From contig UQML01000006.1 of NCBI GenBank assembly GCA_900542265.1, positions 1 through 64,000 of the forward strand: a stretch of DNA of 64,000 nt, read 5' to 3'. Below the pieces are notes generated by a model. It searched no databases, had not been told where the DNA came from, and worked only from the letters and a program-made list of their open reading frames with translations. How positions within the stretch are numbered: the first letter of the stretch is position 1; each line of letters starts with the position of its first letter. Of the stretch, positions 26,402 through 35,087 are shown piece by piece. The stretch is from an uncultured Eggerthella sp. (lineage in GTDB: Bacteria; Actinomycetota; Coriobacteriia; Coriobacteriales; Eggerthellaceae). The translations under genes and the position numbers were made by a program.

Positions 26402-27340
26402 CTAAAGCTTAAATTCTTTTTCACCCTTGAATACTGCTTCAGCGTCTTCAACACTCCAGTCACCAAGCGTGATAGCTGAAATTGCATCACACAAACGAAT
26501 TGCTTCTTCAGTAGAACGCATGTGGATATTGCGGCCAGTAGCGTTGCCGCAAGCACCACCAACATGAATCTGATCGTAGAGATCGGTCAGGAATACGTTA
26601 GCATCCGCCTTAGAGCCACCAGCGCAAACTAGACCGGTGCGCCCTGCTGCCATAGAAGCAATCTTCAAGCCCTCAGCAGAAGTCTTGTCGTCCGTTGCAT
26701 GAGGTGGATTGACTTTAACAAAGTCAGAACCTAAACAAAGCGCAACACCTGCTGCACCTGCAATCAGATCAGGATCTTTCTCGTCAGGGACTGCTTTACC
26801 GCGAGGATAAATCCAAAGAACAACAATCAAACCTGCTGCATGAGCCTCAGCAATAAGCTCACCTGCTTCAGCCATCATAGTTGATTCATACTCAGAGCCA
26901 AGATAGATGGTGTAACCAATGCCAACAACATTAACACCCGCATCACGCATAGCCAAAACAGCCTGCAAATCATAAAGCTGGGGGCTATAGGGATCATCTT
27001 GAGAACCCTTTACCAAGTTGGTTTTTGAGTTCATCTTAACGAGATAGTTGATCTCAGGATAATCATTTGCATATTGAGCGATAAGACCACGCTGACCAGC
27101 TAAAACGCCAATGGTTCCTTGAGAGCCAATCTCGAAAAGATGCTCTGGCTCAGCATCAGAGATGTCAATTCCCTCACCATAAAAGTCCTTGTTGAGGTGC
27201 TCGACTTTTTGGTCGCAGGCAAAAAGCATCAAACGACCGGTGCCACGAGTGGCCTTTAAGTAGTTTTCAATGTAGGTGTCACGTGCCTCAGGCATTACAT
27301 CTGCGGGGACGCGTACCTGATCGCGAGTGATGGTAGGCAT
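26402..27340 (-). CDS. class I (DhnA-type) fructose-bisphosphate-like aldolase
   Basis: A 312-residue TIM-barrel protein of the DeoC/LacD/DhnA aldolase group. Features are LMLFACDQKVEHLN, a Lys-containing LVKMNSKTNL, IVVLWIYPRGK, the probable Schiff-base segment SDFVKVNPP, and AGGSKAD followed by HVGGACGNATGRNI. It probably cleaves fructose-1,6-bisphosphate or a related sugar phosphate; the precise substrate is not certain. The AAGGAGG site lies seven bases before ATG 27340. The gene stands alone between two intergenic gaps. Confidence 0.82.
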   Translation of the reverse strand: MPTITRDQVRVPADVMPEARDTYIENYLKATRGTGRLMLFACDQKVEHLNKDFYGEGIDISDAEPEHLFEIGSQGTIGVLAGQRGLIAQYANDYPEINYLVKMNSKTNLVKGSQDDPYSPQLYDLQAVLAMRDAGVNVVGIGYTIYLGSEYESTMMAEAGELIAEAHAAGLIVVLWIYPRGKAVPDEKDPDLIAGAAGVALCLGSDFVKVNPPHATDDKTSAEGLKIASMAAGRTGLVCAGGSKADANVFLTDLYDQIHVGGACGNATGRNIHMRSTEEAIRLCDAISAITLGDWSVEDAEAVFKGEKEFKL

Positions 27341-27415
27341 AATTTCCTCCTTTTTGCATTACTGCTTCAAATTGTATCCTATTTTTGGGATTACCTTTTA
27401 ACCTTTATGAAACAA

Positions 27416-28336
27416 TCATTTCTTTTCGGAATACGTATTCATTTTGTCGGTTGTGTCAGCTCTTGAGGACTGATCAGCGTTTTTCTCGGAATTTTTCTCG
27501 ACGTCTTTCGCAGCGTCTTTCTCAAGATTTGCAAGATCTGCAAGCAAAACACTTCGATCCTTATGAGAATCTTGTCGATATTCTTTATTCACTTTTGCCC
27601 ACGCTGTAAATTTATTGAAGAATAAAATAGCAACAAGTGCGATAGCTGCAGCAATCAAAAAGATAACGACCGACTGCATGATATCGCCACTCACCAGTCC
27701 TGATGCGGCATATGTAGACACAACAATGCCGGGAATACGCGCGCCATTTGAAATAATCAAAAACGTACGCATGCGCATATTAGTCAATGGTACTAAATAC
27801 GTAAAAACATCTTTAGGAAGCCCAGGAATCAAGAAGAGAATAAATACAATCATGTTGAGTTTGCCTGATTTCTGAAAAGCTTCAAACTTAGCCATATTCT
27901 TTTCAGAAACCATATCTTGTACAAACGGTGCACCGAGCCAGTGCACAAGAGCAAACACAATTGCACTTGAAATCACACAGCCCAGCAAGATAACGAGAGC
28001 GCCAATCCACGGTCCATAAATAATACCTGCCGCTACCTGGACAACTTCCCCAGGAATAAACGCAATGATAATTTGTACGAGCTGCAGTCCAAGTAAGAAA
28101 AGCACACCCCAGGCACCCTTTTCTCGTACTGAGGCGATGAGGTTATCAACACCACCTGGTTGAAATATGCTCGAAAGCAGTGGCCACAAAAAACTTACGA
28201 CTGCAACCATAATGCCAATAAAAACTACTAGACCAACAAATTTAAAAATGTCAGCCTTCTTAAAAGAGAACTTTCCTATTGCAACAACTTCTTGTCCTAC
28301 CTGATGATTTGTATGTTCAGGCTTGTTATTTGTCAT
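27416..28336 (-). CDS. TVP38/TMEM64-family membrane protein
   Basis: A 306-residue member of the SNARE-associated/DedA-like VTT family. It has about six hydrophobic segments and the family motif FIPGEVVQVAAGIIYGPWIGALVILLG followed by FLIPGLPKDVFTYLVPLTNM. VTT proteins are thought to handle lipids or small molecules at membranes; the role here is unknown. ATG 28336 is preceded by AGAGGA and overlaps the end of the PRC-barrel gene by 11 bases. The last 45 residues are a charged Asp/Lys/Glu tail coded partly by a 12-bp repeat. Confidence 0.85.
   Translation of the reverse strand: MTNNKPEHTNHQVGQEVVAIGKFSFKKADIFKFVGLVVFIGIMVAVVSFLWPLLSSIFQPGGVDNLIASVREKGAWGVLFLLGLQLVQIIIAFIPGEVVQVAAGIIYGPWIGALVILLGCVISSAIVFALVHWLGAPFVQDMVSEKNMAKFEAFQKSGKLNMIVFILFLIPGLPKDVFTYLVPLTNMRMRTFLIISNGARIPGIVVSTYAASGLVSGDIMQSVVIFLIAAAIALVAILFFNKFTAWAKVNKEYRQDSHKDRSVLLADLANLEKDAAKDVEKNSEKNADQSSRADTTDKMNTYSEKK
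27477..27524. repeat. four-unit 12-bp coding repeat in the TVP38 tail
   Basis: Four 12-bp units (27477-27488, 27489-27500, 27501-27512, 27513-27524), each built on GCGTYTTTCTCG. They code for charged tetrapeptides (EKNA, EKNS, AKDV and EKDA type) at the C-terminus of the TVP38-family protein. Confidence 0.65.
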
Positions 28337-29168
28337 CCGATGATTCCTCTGTCGATCCTTCTTCAAGGGCGTCACGATACGCTTGCTTGAAATTAGAAAA
28401 CATACCGCGCGTCTTGCCAAGCTGCTCTCCAATTTTGTAGGCACCCTTATTAACTGCGTCCTCTGTCTTTATCGCTGCATCCTTCACTTTTGGTCTTGCT
28501 CTATCAGCCGCTTCTTTAGCGCGCGTTGCACCTTCTTTAACCTTGTGGGCAACTTGAGCATACCCCGCCCCTGCTTTCTCAGCGACACCTCCTATTGCTT
28601 CTACTTCAAGTGCCTCAGATGACACAATGAGCGCACCACGCAAAGCCTCATCGTCATCTTGTTCTTCAACAGTAGCTAGCTTATCGCCTACACCAAGCTT
28701 AAATCCTTCTACAAGACTTGCGTCGAGCTCAATAACGCCAAGAAGTGCCTTGTTAGACGCACCTTTATCCACACGCAACGTTTGCACGGATCCGTCTTCA
28801 AGCGAAAACGTGACATCGCCTACATGACCGCACGAAGTACCATCTTCGGTAACCAACGAGAGCCCTTCCCACAAAATGCAATCATCCCAAACAATGCCAC
28901 GCTTTTTGCAGGCACTTTTGCCTGATTCGAGGTGCGATGAATCAATATAAACCTCACCGTCTTTTATCTCAAACGCGTCAAACGGCACAAAAAGATCATT
29001 GCGATGGAACATCAGTGCCACATCGGGACGCTTAACAGTAAACCCAATAACCGCGCGTTTGTGAGGATGGAAGATAAAAGTATGAACTTTGCCAATATGC
29101 TTATTCTTCTTGCTAGTGTCGCACACTTTAACACCACGCAAAGTTGAAGTCGTAATTTGTCTTGCCAC
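28326..29168 (-). CDS. PRC-barrel domain protein
   Basis: A 280-residue protein with two PRC-barrel-like modules (about 8-80 and 95-165: LRGVKVCDTSKKNKHIGKVHTFIFHP and WEGLSLVTEDGTSCGHVGDVTFSLEDG). A helical, charged Ala/Lys/Glu region follows (about 190-265), similar in composition to LEA-type stress proteins. The GTG start at 29168 stands behind AAAGGAT. It is translationally coupled to the TVP38 gene. A role in envelope or stress physiology is inferred from context only. Confidence 0.8.
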   Translation of the reverse strand: MARQITTSTLRGVKVCDTSKKNKHIGKVHTFIFHPHKRAVIGFTVKRPDVALMFHRNDLFVPFDAFEIKDGEVYIDSSHLESGKSACKKRGIVWDDCILWEGLSLVTEDGTSCGHVGDVTFSLEDGSVQTLRVDKGASNKALLGVIELDASLVEGFKLGVGDKLATVEEQDDDEALRGALIVSSEALEVEAIGGVAEKAGAGYAQVAHKVKEGATRAKEAADRARPKVKDAAIKTEDAVNKGAYKIGEQLGKTRGMFSNFKQAYRDALEEGSTEESSDDK

Positions 29169-29278
29169 CCGTTTATCCTTTGGACTCAGTGTTGTTTATT
29201 ACCTACTATGCTTGATCCTGTTATGCTTGATTATTCGTCGGGATTTTACCTTGAAGCAGTATAGTCAATGACAAGAGA

Positions 29279-29302
29279 AAAGGCACCGTCCCCGGTGCCT
29301 TT
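29279..29302 (-). terminator. terminator after the YtxH-like gene
   Basis: AAAGGCACCG (29279-29288) pairs with CGGTGCCTTT (29293-29302) around a four-base loop. Read on the minus strand it is followed by TCTCTTGTC, giving a short T-rich end, 62 bases after the YtxH stop. Confidence 0.8.
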
Positions 29303-29363
29303 GTAAGCCAATATTTAGATTAAATCCAAACTTTTCTCCGGTTTTGCAACCTGAAGACTAAAC

Positions 29364-29966
29364 CTACTCAGCTTTCGTCGTATCAGATTCCTCTTTGGCA
29401 GGAACATCTTCTGCAGAAGCTGCCTCTGCGGCAGGTGTGGCAGGTGCAGCAGATGCTTGCGTTGTGGTATCTACAGGGGTTGTAGCTTCAGACTTAGCAA
29501 CACTATTTTTGACTGATTCAACAGCACCAGAAACAGCGGCTCCTACGCCAGCGGCGGCATCCACCACAGCGGGAATCTTATCGACAGCAGCATCTTGAAG
29601 TGCCTCAGCATTTTTAGCAACTTGCATTGCAATACGCTCGCGCGCTGCATCAATCTTGGCACGAAGCTCATCATTAGCATCAGCTACCTGTTCAGCTGCA
29701 GGAGCAACTTGTTGTGCGCGTGCAGTAACAGAGCGCTTTACCTCAGTACCCTTATCAATAGCAGTATTAATTACCGTTGTAGATGCTTTTGCCGCATTAT
29801 CAATAATGCCGTCTAGTTGCATTTGCAACTGATTTGCTTGAGGAACATTATCCTGTACTGCCTCAACTACTTGCTTGCGCGTGTCGGAACCCTTGGCTGG
29901 CGCTAATAGCAACCCCGCAACTGCTCCTACTACACCACCAATAATAAATGTTGCGAATCTTCCCAT
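29364..29966 (-). CDS. YtxH-domain protein
   Basis: A 200-residue protein with an N-terminal membrane helix and the YtxH signature (FIIGGVVGAVAGLLLAPAKGSDTRKQV, residues about 7-33). A long Ala/Glu/Lys-rich helical region follows with an Ala/Thr/Pro-rich tail from about 150. YtxH proteins are general-stress-associated in Bacillus; the biochemical function is unknown. The GAAGGGGG site precedes ATG 29966. Together with the PRC-barrel and TVP38 genes it forms an envelope-related neighbourhood, but a terminator separates it from them. Confidence 0.85.
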   Translation of the reverse strand: MGRFATFIIGGVVGAVAGLLLAPAKGSDTRKQVVEAVQDNVPQANQLQMQLDGIIDNAAKASTTVINTAIDKGTEVKRSVTARAQQVAPAAEQVADANDELRAKIDAARERIAMQVAKNAEALQDAAVDKIPAVVDAAAGVGAAVSGAVESVKNSVAKSEATTPVDTTTQASAAPATPAAEAASAEDVPAKEESDTTKAE

Positions 29967-30067
29967 ATCAAACCCCCTTCATGTATGTTTGATCATATGC
30001 ATACGTATGAGATTCTTATCAAAACGTTGCGATTGCACTCCATTATACGTCTCAATTGTAATCTTCC

Positions 30068-30097
30068 CAAAGCTAAGAAACGTCTTTCTTAGCTTTG
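30068..30097. terminator. perfect hairpin downstream of ddl
   Basis: CAAAGCTAAGAAA (30068-30080) and TTTCTTAGCTTTG (30085-30097) form a perfect 13-bp stem with loop CGTC. There is no T tract on either side, so it may be a weak terminator for ddl or another regulatory hairpin ahead of the YtxH gene. Confidence 0.5.
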
Positions 30098-30186
30098 TTA
30101 GAATTCTGACACCTTATTATCCATACATAACGCCTCCGCAAAGAATTTCCGCGAGAGTCTCTTCATGCACACTTATCTCTTTTCAG

Positions 30187-30216
30187 TCTCTATTTAATCT
30201 CTATTTAATCTCTATT
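30187..30216. repeat. 11-bp direct repeat at the ddl stop
   Basis: TCTCTATTTAA occurs twice head to tail (30187-30197, 30198-30208) plus a partial third copy to 30216, running over the ddl stop codon at 30212-30214. Confidence 0.7.
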
Positions 30217-31201
30217 CGGCTACCTGCACCAAACGGTCTAAAACGGCCTCTAATGACAACCCTGACGCCTCGCAAGCCATAGGGAATAAGGACGATGCGG
30301 TCAAATCCGGCGACACATCGACATCTAAAATACGTGCCGTTGCGCCATCCCAAATAAGATCAACGCGCCCCAAATCTTTACAGTCAAGAGCGTTATAAAC
30401 CTGCAATGCTGCACGTTCAATTTCCGCTCTAATGGCTTGAGCATTTGCCTCATCCTTAGATAATGACTCTAAACGTACGGGTGCATAATACTCCACTCCC
30501 TCAGGAGCAAGACGATCAGCCTGAATAACGTAGCCCTCTTTTGTCACAATCTCAACAGGTGGTAGCGTATGAGCATTCCAACCGCCTCCCAAAATTGAGA
30601 CAGACAATTCCACGCCTTCAACCCACTCTTCAATAATCACCTCATTATCAAAGGTAAGTGCATCAAAGATGGCCTGCTCAAGCTCTTCTTGTGAATCCAC
30701 TTTGTGTACACCCATCGCCAAGCTACCACGTGCGGGCTTTACGCAAACCGGATACCCTGCAGGAATACGCTCAGCCACCATATCAAGCGCGGTAACTAGG
30801 CCCATTTCTTTAAACGCATCAGCCCCCAAACAGAAACCGGCCGGGGTAAAGGCAACACGTTCCTCGTCAACACGCTCACAATACTGATCAATCAAATAAC
30901 CAATTTGAGCCTTATTGCATACATTGCGACACACCTGCGCCAAACTACCAACATACGGAATACCCAAAAAGTCTAAGAGCGATTGAATTGTCCCTTCTTC
31001 ACCATACTTACCCTGAAGTGCTATATAGCACACATCAGGACGCTCTGAGCGTAACGCAGGAACAAGCTCTTTGGTGATATCAAGCGAGATTACGTTATAT
31101 CCCTGTTTTTCGAGCGCTTCGCAAACGCGCTTACCACTAGCAAGCGACACCTCGCGTTCAAACGATGTTCCACCCATTAAAACTGCAACTTTACGTGTCA
31201 T
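30212..31201 (-). CDS. ddl: divergent D-alanine-D-alanine ligase
   Basis: ATP-grasp ligase that makes the D-Ala-D-Ala dipeptide for peptidoglycan. The N-terminus is standard (GGTSFEREVSLASGKRV with E15 region intact), and the final region reads LGRVDLIWD. Several usual active-site residues differ. The ALHG histidine is Q63 (ALQGKYGEEG). The metal-binding ExN of the EVNTxPGMT motif is D293-V-D295 followed by SPDLT. KPAxxGSSxGV reads KPARGSLAMGV. The changes may alter metal or second-substrate preference, so a D-Ala-D-X ligase is possible. It starts at ATG 31201 with only a weak ribosome site, downstream of the uncharacterised gene ending at 31300. Confidence 0.82.
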   Translation of the reverse strand: MTRKVAVLMGGTSFEREVSLASGKRVCEALEKQGYNVISLDITKELVPALRSERPDVCYIALQGKYGEEGTIQSLLDFLGIPYVGSLAQVCRNVCNKAQIGYLIDQYCERVDEERVAFTPAGFCLGADAFKEMGLVTALDMVAERIPAGYPVCVKPARGSLAMGVHKVDSQEELEQAIFDALTFDNEVIIEEWVEGVELSVSILGGGWNAHTLPPVEIVTKEGYVIQADRLAPEGVEYYAPVRLESLSKDEANAQAIRAEIERAALQVYNALDCKDLGRVDLIWDGATARILDVDVSPDLTASSLFPMACEASGLSLEAVLDRLVQVAE

Positions 31202-31299
31202 AATCTTTCACCCACATTTCTCCGTAAGGCTACGAGCCCCTTGAACTTAACCAGAGTTTTTATCTACTTTATCCGTTTTGTGAGCACTGCCACACATGA

Positions 31300-31800
31300 T
31301 CAACAAGTGGTAACTAAAAGTTCATTGAGTTCTGCAAGCGCTGCATTGATTGCAGCGAATGCAGCCACATCGTCAAAAAAAGACACACGCACAATAGCTT
31401 TCAGCGTCATTTGCTCTCCTTGCAAGGCGCCGGAGACATCGCTCTTATCCACATAGGAACCCGCAAAGGGATCAGATCCTTCATCCCATTGTGTTGTGCC
31501 TACCAAAATACCCTCATTATTTTGTGGCGATGGGACTTGTGCGCATGCTCGTATTTGATTGTCGATAATCAAATGTTCAAGCACGTGAGGAGTTGACGTA
31601 GTTTCAGCCACCGCCGCAAAGGTCTTTCCGCGCTCATTTTTGCAGGTGTGTTCAAGGAGGTAGGGATGCGTGTGAAGCAGCGCAGCAATGAGCGGCTTTG
31701 ACGAAAACGCAAAACGAGAATGAGCTATATCTACAACAAGTTCGATCCGATCAGGATAGACCGTAGCTGAATCAAGCGTTAGGGGTGTTATTCGCATCAT
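31300..31800 (-). CDS. uncharacterised protein with cyanophycin-synthetase-N-like HxxEH motif
   Basis: A 166-residue protein I cannot assign. Residues about 40-90 contain HTHPYLLEHTCKN and TSTPHVLEHLIIDNQ, a pattern resembling the HVxEHxxxELQ segment of the N-terminal domain of cyanophycin synthetase and related Mur-type ligases. The same HxxEH string also occurs in M16 peptidases, but their downstream residues are missing. I chose ATG 31800, nine bases after AGGAG; it overlaps the end of the upstream membrane protein by 29 bases. It sits between serS and ddl. No membrane segment is present. Confidence 0.55.
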   Translation of the reverse strand: MMRITPLTLDSATVYPDRIELVVDIAHSRFAFSSKPLIAALLHTHPYLLEHTCKNERGKTFAAVAETTSTPHVLEHLIIDNQIRACAQVPSPQNNEGILVGTTQWDEGSDPFAGSYVDKSDVSGALQGEQMTLKAIVRVSFFDDVAAFAAINAALAELNELLVTTC

Positions 31801-32428
31801 CTTGCGCAGCTCCTGGCTTGACAAGGGTCAGTGCGTTTTCAACCGTCTCACCATCATCGTTAACAAAACTCTCCGTAATAACGAGTTCGGTGCGATCAGG
31901 ATTAAAGGCGTACTGCGCACTACCCGATGCCCCAAAAAAGCCAACATCCAGCGTGTGTGTCCAAGGATCCATGTGATAGTCGTACGCCACATCATCGGTA
32001 AGCACAATCTGCTTATCCGTAATAGTAATGATGGCTTCAGTTCCTTGGATCTGCCACTGACCTTGGATATCTTGCGCATCATCGTGAGCATTAAACACGA
32101 CAATTACTACTGCTATTGCGATGGCAAGCACCGCAATACCAATACCCAGAAAGATCTTTTTGCCCCTTGAAAAACCCTTGCGAGGCATTTTTTTTGCCGC
32201 TGTGCTAGCTTCGTCTGCCGCACCTGCCTGACTCTTACCCACGAGAGGCTTTTTTGGTTGCGCACTTTCTACCCGCGCATGCTTGCCCCGTAGTGTTTGC
32301 GATGTCCGCGCTACCTTTGGCTTTGACGGCTGCTCTTCCCTTGATTTAGGCGCACGTATTTGAGCCTCAGATGCTTTTGCGTCTTTCAAAGGCTTGCGCT
32401 TAGTTGGTTTGTGGGGCGTTTGCGTCAC
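31772..32428 (-). CDS. single-pass membrane protein with basic cytoplasmic N-terminus
   Basis: A 218-residue protein not recognised as a named family. The first 90 residues are strongly basic (Lys, Arg, Pro), then one membrane helix at about 93-112 (FLGIGIAVLAIAIAVVIVV). An outer domain follows (DIQGQWQIQGTEAIITITDKQIVLTDD) that resembles small lipocalin-like beta barrels. The positive N-terminus predicts an outward C-terminus. It follows serS by 32 bases and is coupled by overlap to the next gene. Confidence 0.7.
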   Translation of the reverse strand: MTQTPHKPTKRKPLKDAKASEAQIRAPKSREEQPSKPKVARTSQTLRGKHARVESAQPKKPLVGKSQAGAADEASTAAKKMPRKGFSRGKKIFLGIGIAVLAIAIAVVIVVFNAHDDAQDIQGQWQIQGTEAIITITDKQIVLTDDVAYDYHMDPWTHTLDVGFFGASGSAQYAFNPDRTELVITESFVNDDGETVENALTLVKPGAAQDDANNTPNA

Positions 32429-32460
32429 CTTTATATCCGTATAATATTTCAGTCAAACGT

Positions 32461-33747
32461 TTAGAGTTCTTCAGGCTTAATAACTTCAATACCACCCATA
32501 TAGGGAACTAAGACATCAGGCACTTTAATTGAACCGTCTGCTTGCTGGTAGTTTTCCATAACAGCAGCCATAGTACGTCCAACAGCCAATCCCGATCCGT
32601 TAAGAGTGTGCACATAACGTGAACCTTTGAAATTGTCAGGATCACGATATTTAATGTTAGCGCGACGGGCTTGGAAGTCCTCACAATTTGAGCAGGAAGA
32701 AATCTCTTTGTAAGCGCCGTAAGAAGGAAGCCATACTTCCAAGTCATAGGTCTTAGCAGCAGAAAAACCAATGTCTCCTGTACAAAGGCTAATAACACGA
32801 TAGGGCAAACCGAGAAGTTGCAAAATATTTTCCGCATCCTCAACCATGGCCTCAAGATCATCATAAGACTCTTCAGGCTTGGCATATTTAACCATCTCAA
32901 CCTTATCAAATTGATGCACGCGGATAAGACCACGTGTATCACGACCAGCTGAACCTGCTTCTTCTCTAAAGCAGGGAGTATAAGCACAGTACTTAAGCGG
33001 CAGATCCTTTGCCTCAAGAACTTCACCGGAATGAATGTTGGTAAGCTGTACTTCAGCGGTTGGAATCAAATAGAGACCTTCTGTAGTCTTGAAGAGATCC
33101 TCTTCAAACTTAGGCAATTGGCCGGTTCCCGTAAGCGTTTGAGCATTTGCCATAGCAGGACACCACCACTCTTTGTAGCCACGGGATACATGAGTGTCTG
33201 CCATAAAGCAAATAAGGGCACGCTCCAAACGAGCACCCAAGCCGCCGAGTAGCACAAAGCGAGACTCAGCCAACTTTACTGCACGCTCAAAATCAATAAT
33301 GCCTAAATCAACACCAAGATCCCAATGAGCTTTAAAGTCGAAATTAAAAGTAGGCGGAGTACCCCAGCGACGAACTTCTGGATTGTCGTTTTCGTCAGCA
33401 CCTACTGGTGTGGTATTAGAAGGAATATTGGGAGTTGCAAGTAAAATCTCTTGAAGTGCCTCTTCCGCTTCAGTACGCAAGGTAGAAAGCTGGGCAATTT
33501 TTTCTTTTAATTCAGAAACGTGCGCTTTAGCTTCGTCAGCTTCTGCTTGTTTGCCTTCAGCCATCAAGCGACCAATCGACTTAGAAATAGCATTGCGCTG
33601 CGCCAGCAACTGCTCTTCATCTGCAATAGCGCCACGACGCCGTTCATCAAGCTCAGCAAATCTCTCAGGATTCCATGAATGATTACGGTTCTTCATAGCT
33701 TCAGCTACTGCTTCTTGATTTTCGCGGACGAACCGAATGTCTAACAT
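32461..33747 (-). CDS. serS: seryl-tRNA synthetase
   Basis: Class II aminoacyl-tRNA synthetase of 428 residues. The N-terminal coiled-coil arm (about 30-105) contacts the tRNA-Ser variable arm. Motif 2 is CFREEAGSAGRDTRGLIRVHQFDKVE and motif 3 is GSGLAVGRTMAAVMENYQ. The AAAGG site stands nine bases before ATG 33747. I found no T-box leader in the 209-base upstream gap. Confidence 0.97.
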   Translation of the reverse strand: MLDIRFVRENQEAVAEAMKNRNHSWNPERFAELDERRRGAIADEEQLLAQRNAISKSIGRLMAEGKQAEADEAKAHVSELKEKIAQLSTLRTEAEEALQEILLATPNIPSNTTPVGADENDNPEVRRWGTPPTFNFDFKAHWDLGVDLGIIDFERAVKLAESRFVLLGGLGARLERALICFMADTHVSRGYKEWWCPAMANAQTLTGTGQLPKFEEDLFKTTEGLYLIPTAEVQLTNIHSGEVLEAKDLPLKYCAYTPCFREEAGSAGRDTRGLIRVHQFDKVEMVKYAKPEESYDDLEAMVEDAENILQLLGLPYRVISLCTGDIGFSAAKTYDLEVWLPSYGAYKEISSCSNCEDFQARRANIKYRDPDNFKGSRYVHTLNGSGLAVGRTMAAVMENYQQADGSIKVPDVLVPYMGGIEVIKPEEL

Positions 33748-33956
33748 GACGCGCCTTTCTGAAAGGGAACTACTTATACCTAGTTATAGTTGTACTAGAG
33801 CCGCGGAATTGCCCGATACACATATCGCCTCGTAACCGCAGCATTCAATGGTGCTAGTATACTCTACAACAATCACTAGTTTAATGGACGGCTCGAACAC
33901 TGACGTGCTTTGCAGACTGCACGGTGTATCAGTATAGGAAAAGGATCAGGTGCGTA

Positions 33957-34166
33957 ATGGATTTTGATGCTATCTACCATTTCCTCTTTGAAAGTTTTGC
34001 AGGTATTGGCATCTTGATTGGTGTCGCCTTAGTGGCAAGTTTGATTTATGCCATTATTGCTGAACGCAAAACGCGTAGAGTATATAAAGACCGCGGAGAA
34101 CGTACCGACGGTTTTTTTGATGATGACACCTCAAGTGATAAAAATTCATCAAGAGATAAAGATTGA
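33957..34166 (+). CDS. small single-pass membrane protein with minisatellite tail
   Basis: A 69-residue protein starting at ATG 33957 after AGGATCAGG. It has one hydrophobic segment (about 12-32: GIGILIGVALVASLIYAII) followed by a basic patch and an acidic Asp/Ser/Lys tail. The tail and its TGA stop (34164-34166) lie inside an 18-bp repeat, so the stop is a point variant of a TCA codon. The frame stays open for eight more codons after it. The pyridoxamine kinase gene follows 39 bases later. The function is unknown. Confidence 0.6.
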   Translation: MDFDAIYHFLFESFAGIGILIGVALVASLIYAIIAERKTRRVYKDRGERTDGFFDDDTSSDKNSSRDKD

Positions 34167-34181
34167 TCAAGTGATAAAGAT
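34146..34181. repeat. 18-bp tandem repeat spanning a stop codon
   Basis: Two 18-bp units, at 34146-34163 and 34164-34181, differ at two positions. One of them changes TCA to the TGA stop of the small membrane protein. Partial copies lie on both sides (34131-34145 and from 34182). Confidence 0.75.
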
Positions 34182-34205
34182 TCAAAGAGATAAGGATATG
34201 TACTC

Positions 34206-35087
34206 ATGTCTACCTACTCAGAAGAAACCATCCTTTACGATCGCAGCGCAAACCCAAATTACATTCCTCGCGTTGCTGCGGTACATGATCTGTGCGGATA
34301 TGGCAAATGCTCACTCGGTGTTGCTATTCCTATTATTTCAGCCGGTGGATGTGACGTCTGCCCTGTTCCGACGGGCATTTTTTCTTCCCACACTGCTTTT
34401 CCCGGTTGGTACATGCATGACACAACCGCAATCTTGAGCGATTATCTCACCGCTTGGAAAACCATTGATGTCGAACTCGATGCAATCTACTCCGGTTTTT
34501 TGGGTGCTCCTGAACAGGTTGATATCATTCGCGCCCTCTACGCTGAGCACCCCAAGGCACTACGCGTTGTTGATCCTGTTATGGCAGACCACGGCAAAGT
34601 ATATCCAACCTACACGCCCGAACTTTGCTCTGCTATGGCCGATCTTGCTTGCGATGCTGACATTCTCACTCCTAACCTCACGGAAGCCGCCATCATCTTA
34701 GGTGAAGAATGGCATGGCACCGACATCTCTGACGATGAAGCAAAACGCATGATTGATGCCCTCCTTGCTCGTGGTGCCAAAAATGTTGTTCTTAAAGGTA
34801 TTCAGCGTGGCGATGGGGTTATCCGCAACTTCGTTGCTGGCGTTGATACCGACATCTATGAGGCGAGCAACGAATATCTCCCCTACATGCTTCATGGAAC
34901 GGGAGATGTGTACTGCTCAAGCTTGCTTGCCGCTATTATGGCCGGGAAAACACTCGAGTCTGCCGTTGACTTTGCTGGCAAGATTACCCATGATGCCATG
35001 ATTGTGTCTGCGCATCAGCCAAACTTTGAGGCACGCGGCGTTTCCTTTGAACCCTTGCTCGGTGACGTTGCCGCACTTCTTAAATAA
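34206..35087 (+). CDS. pyridoxamine/pyridoxal kinase (PdxY-PdxK group)
   Basis: Ribokinase-superfamily kinase of 293 residues that phosphorylates vitamin B6 vitamers. The vitamer site contains VHDLCGYGKCSLG; the segment VDPVMADHGKVY is typical of PdxK/PdxY; the catalytic GTGD motif is present in HGTGDVYCSSLL. The AAGGAT site precedes ATG 34206. This is a salvage enzyme; no de novo PLP genes are in the window. The exact vitamer preference cannot be read. Confidence 0.9.
   Translation: MSTYSEETILYDRSANPNYIPRVAAVHDLCGYGKCSLGVAIPIISAGGCDVCPVPTGIFSSHTAFPGWYMHDTTAILSDYLTAWKTIDVELDAIYSGFLGAPEQVDIIRALYAEHPKALRVVDPVMADHGKVYPTYTPELCSAMADLACDADILTPNLTEAAIILGEEWHGTDISDDEAKRMIDALLARGAKNVVLKGIQRGDGVIRNFVAGVDTDIYEASNEYLPYMLHGTGDVYCSSLLAAIMAGKTLESAVDFAGKITHDAMIVSAHQPNFEARGVSFEPLLGDVAALLK

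Noticed and set aside
33748..33956. T-box leader for serS
   Set aside because: No T-box sequence or terminator/antiterminator pair was seen in the gap.
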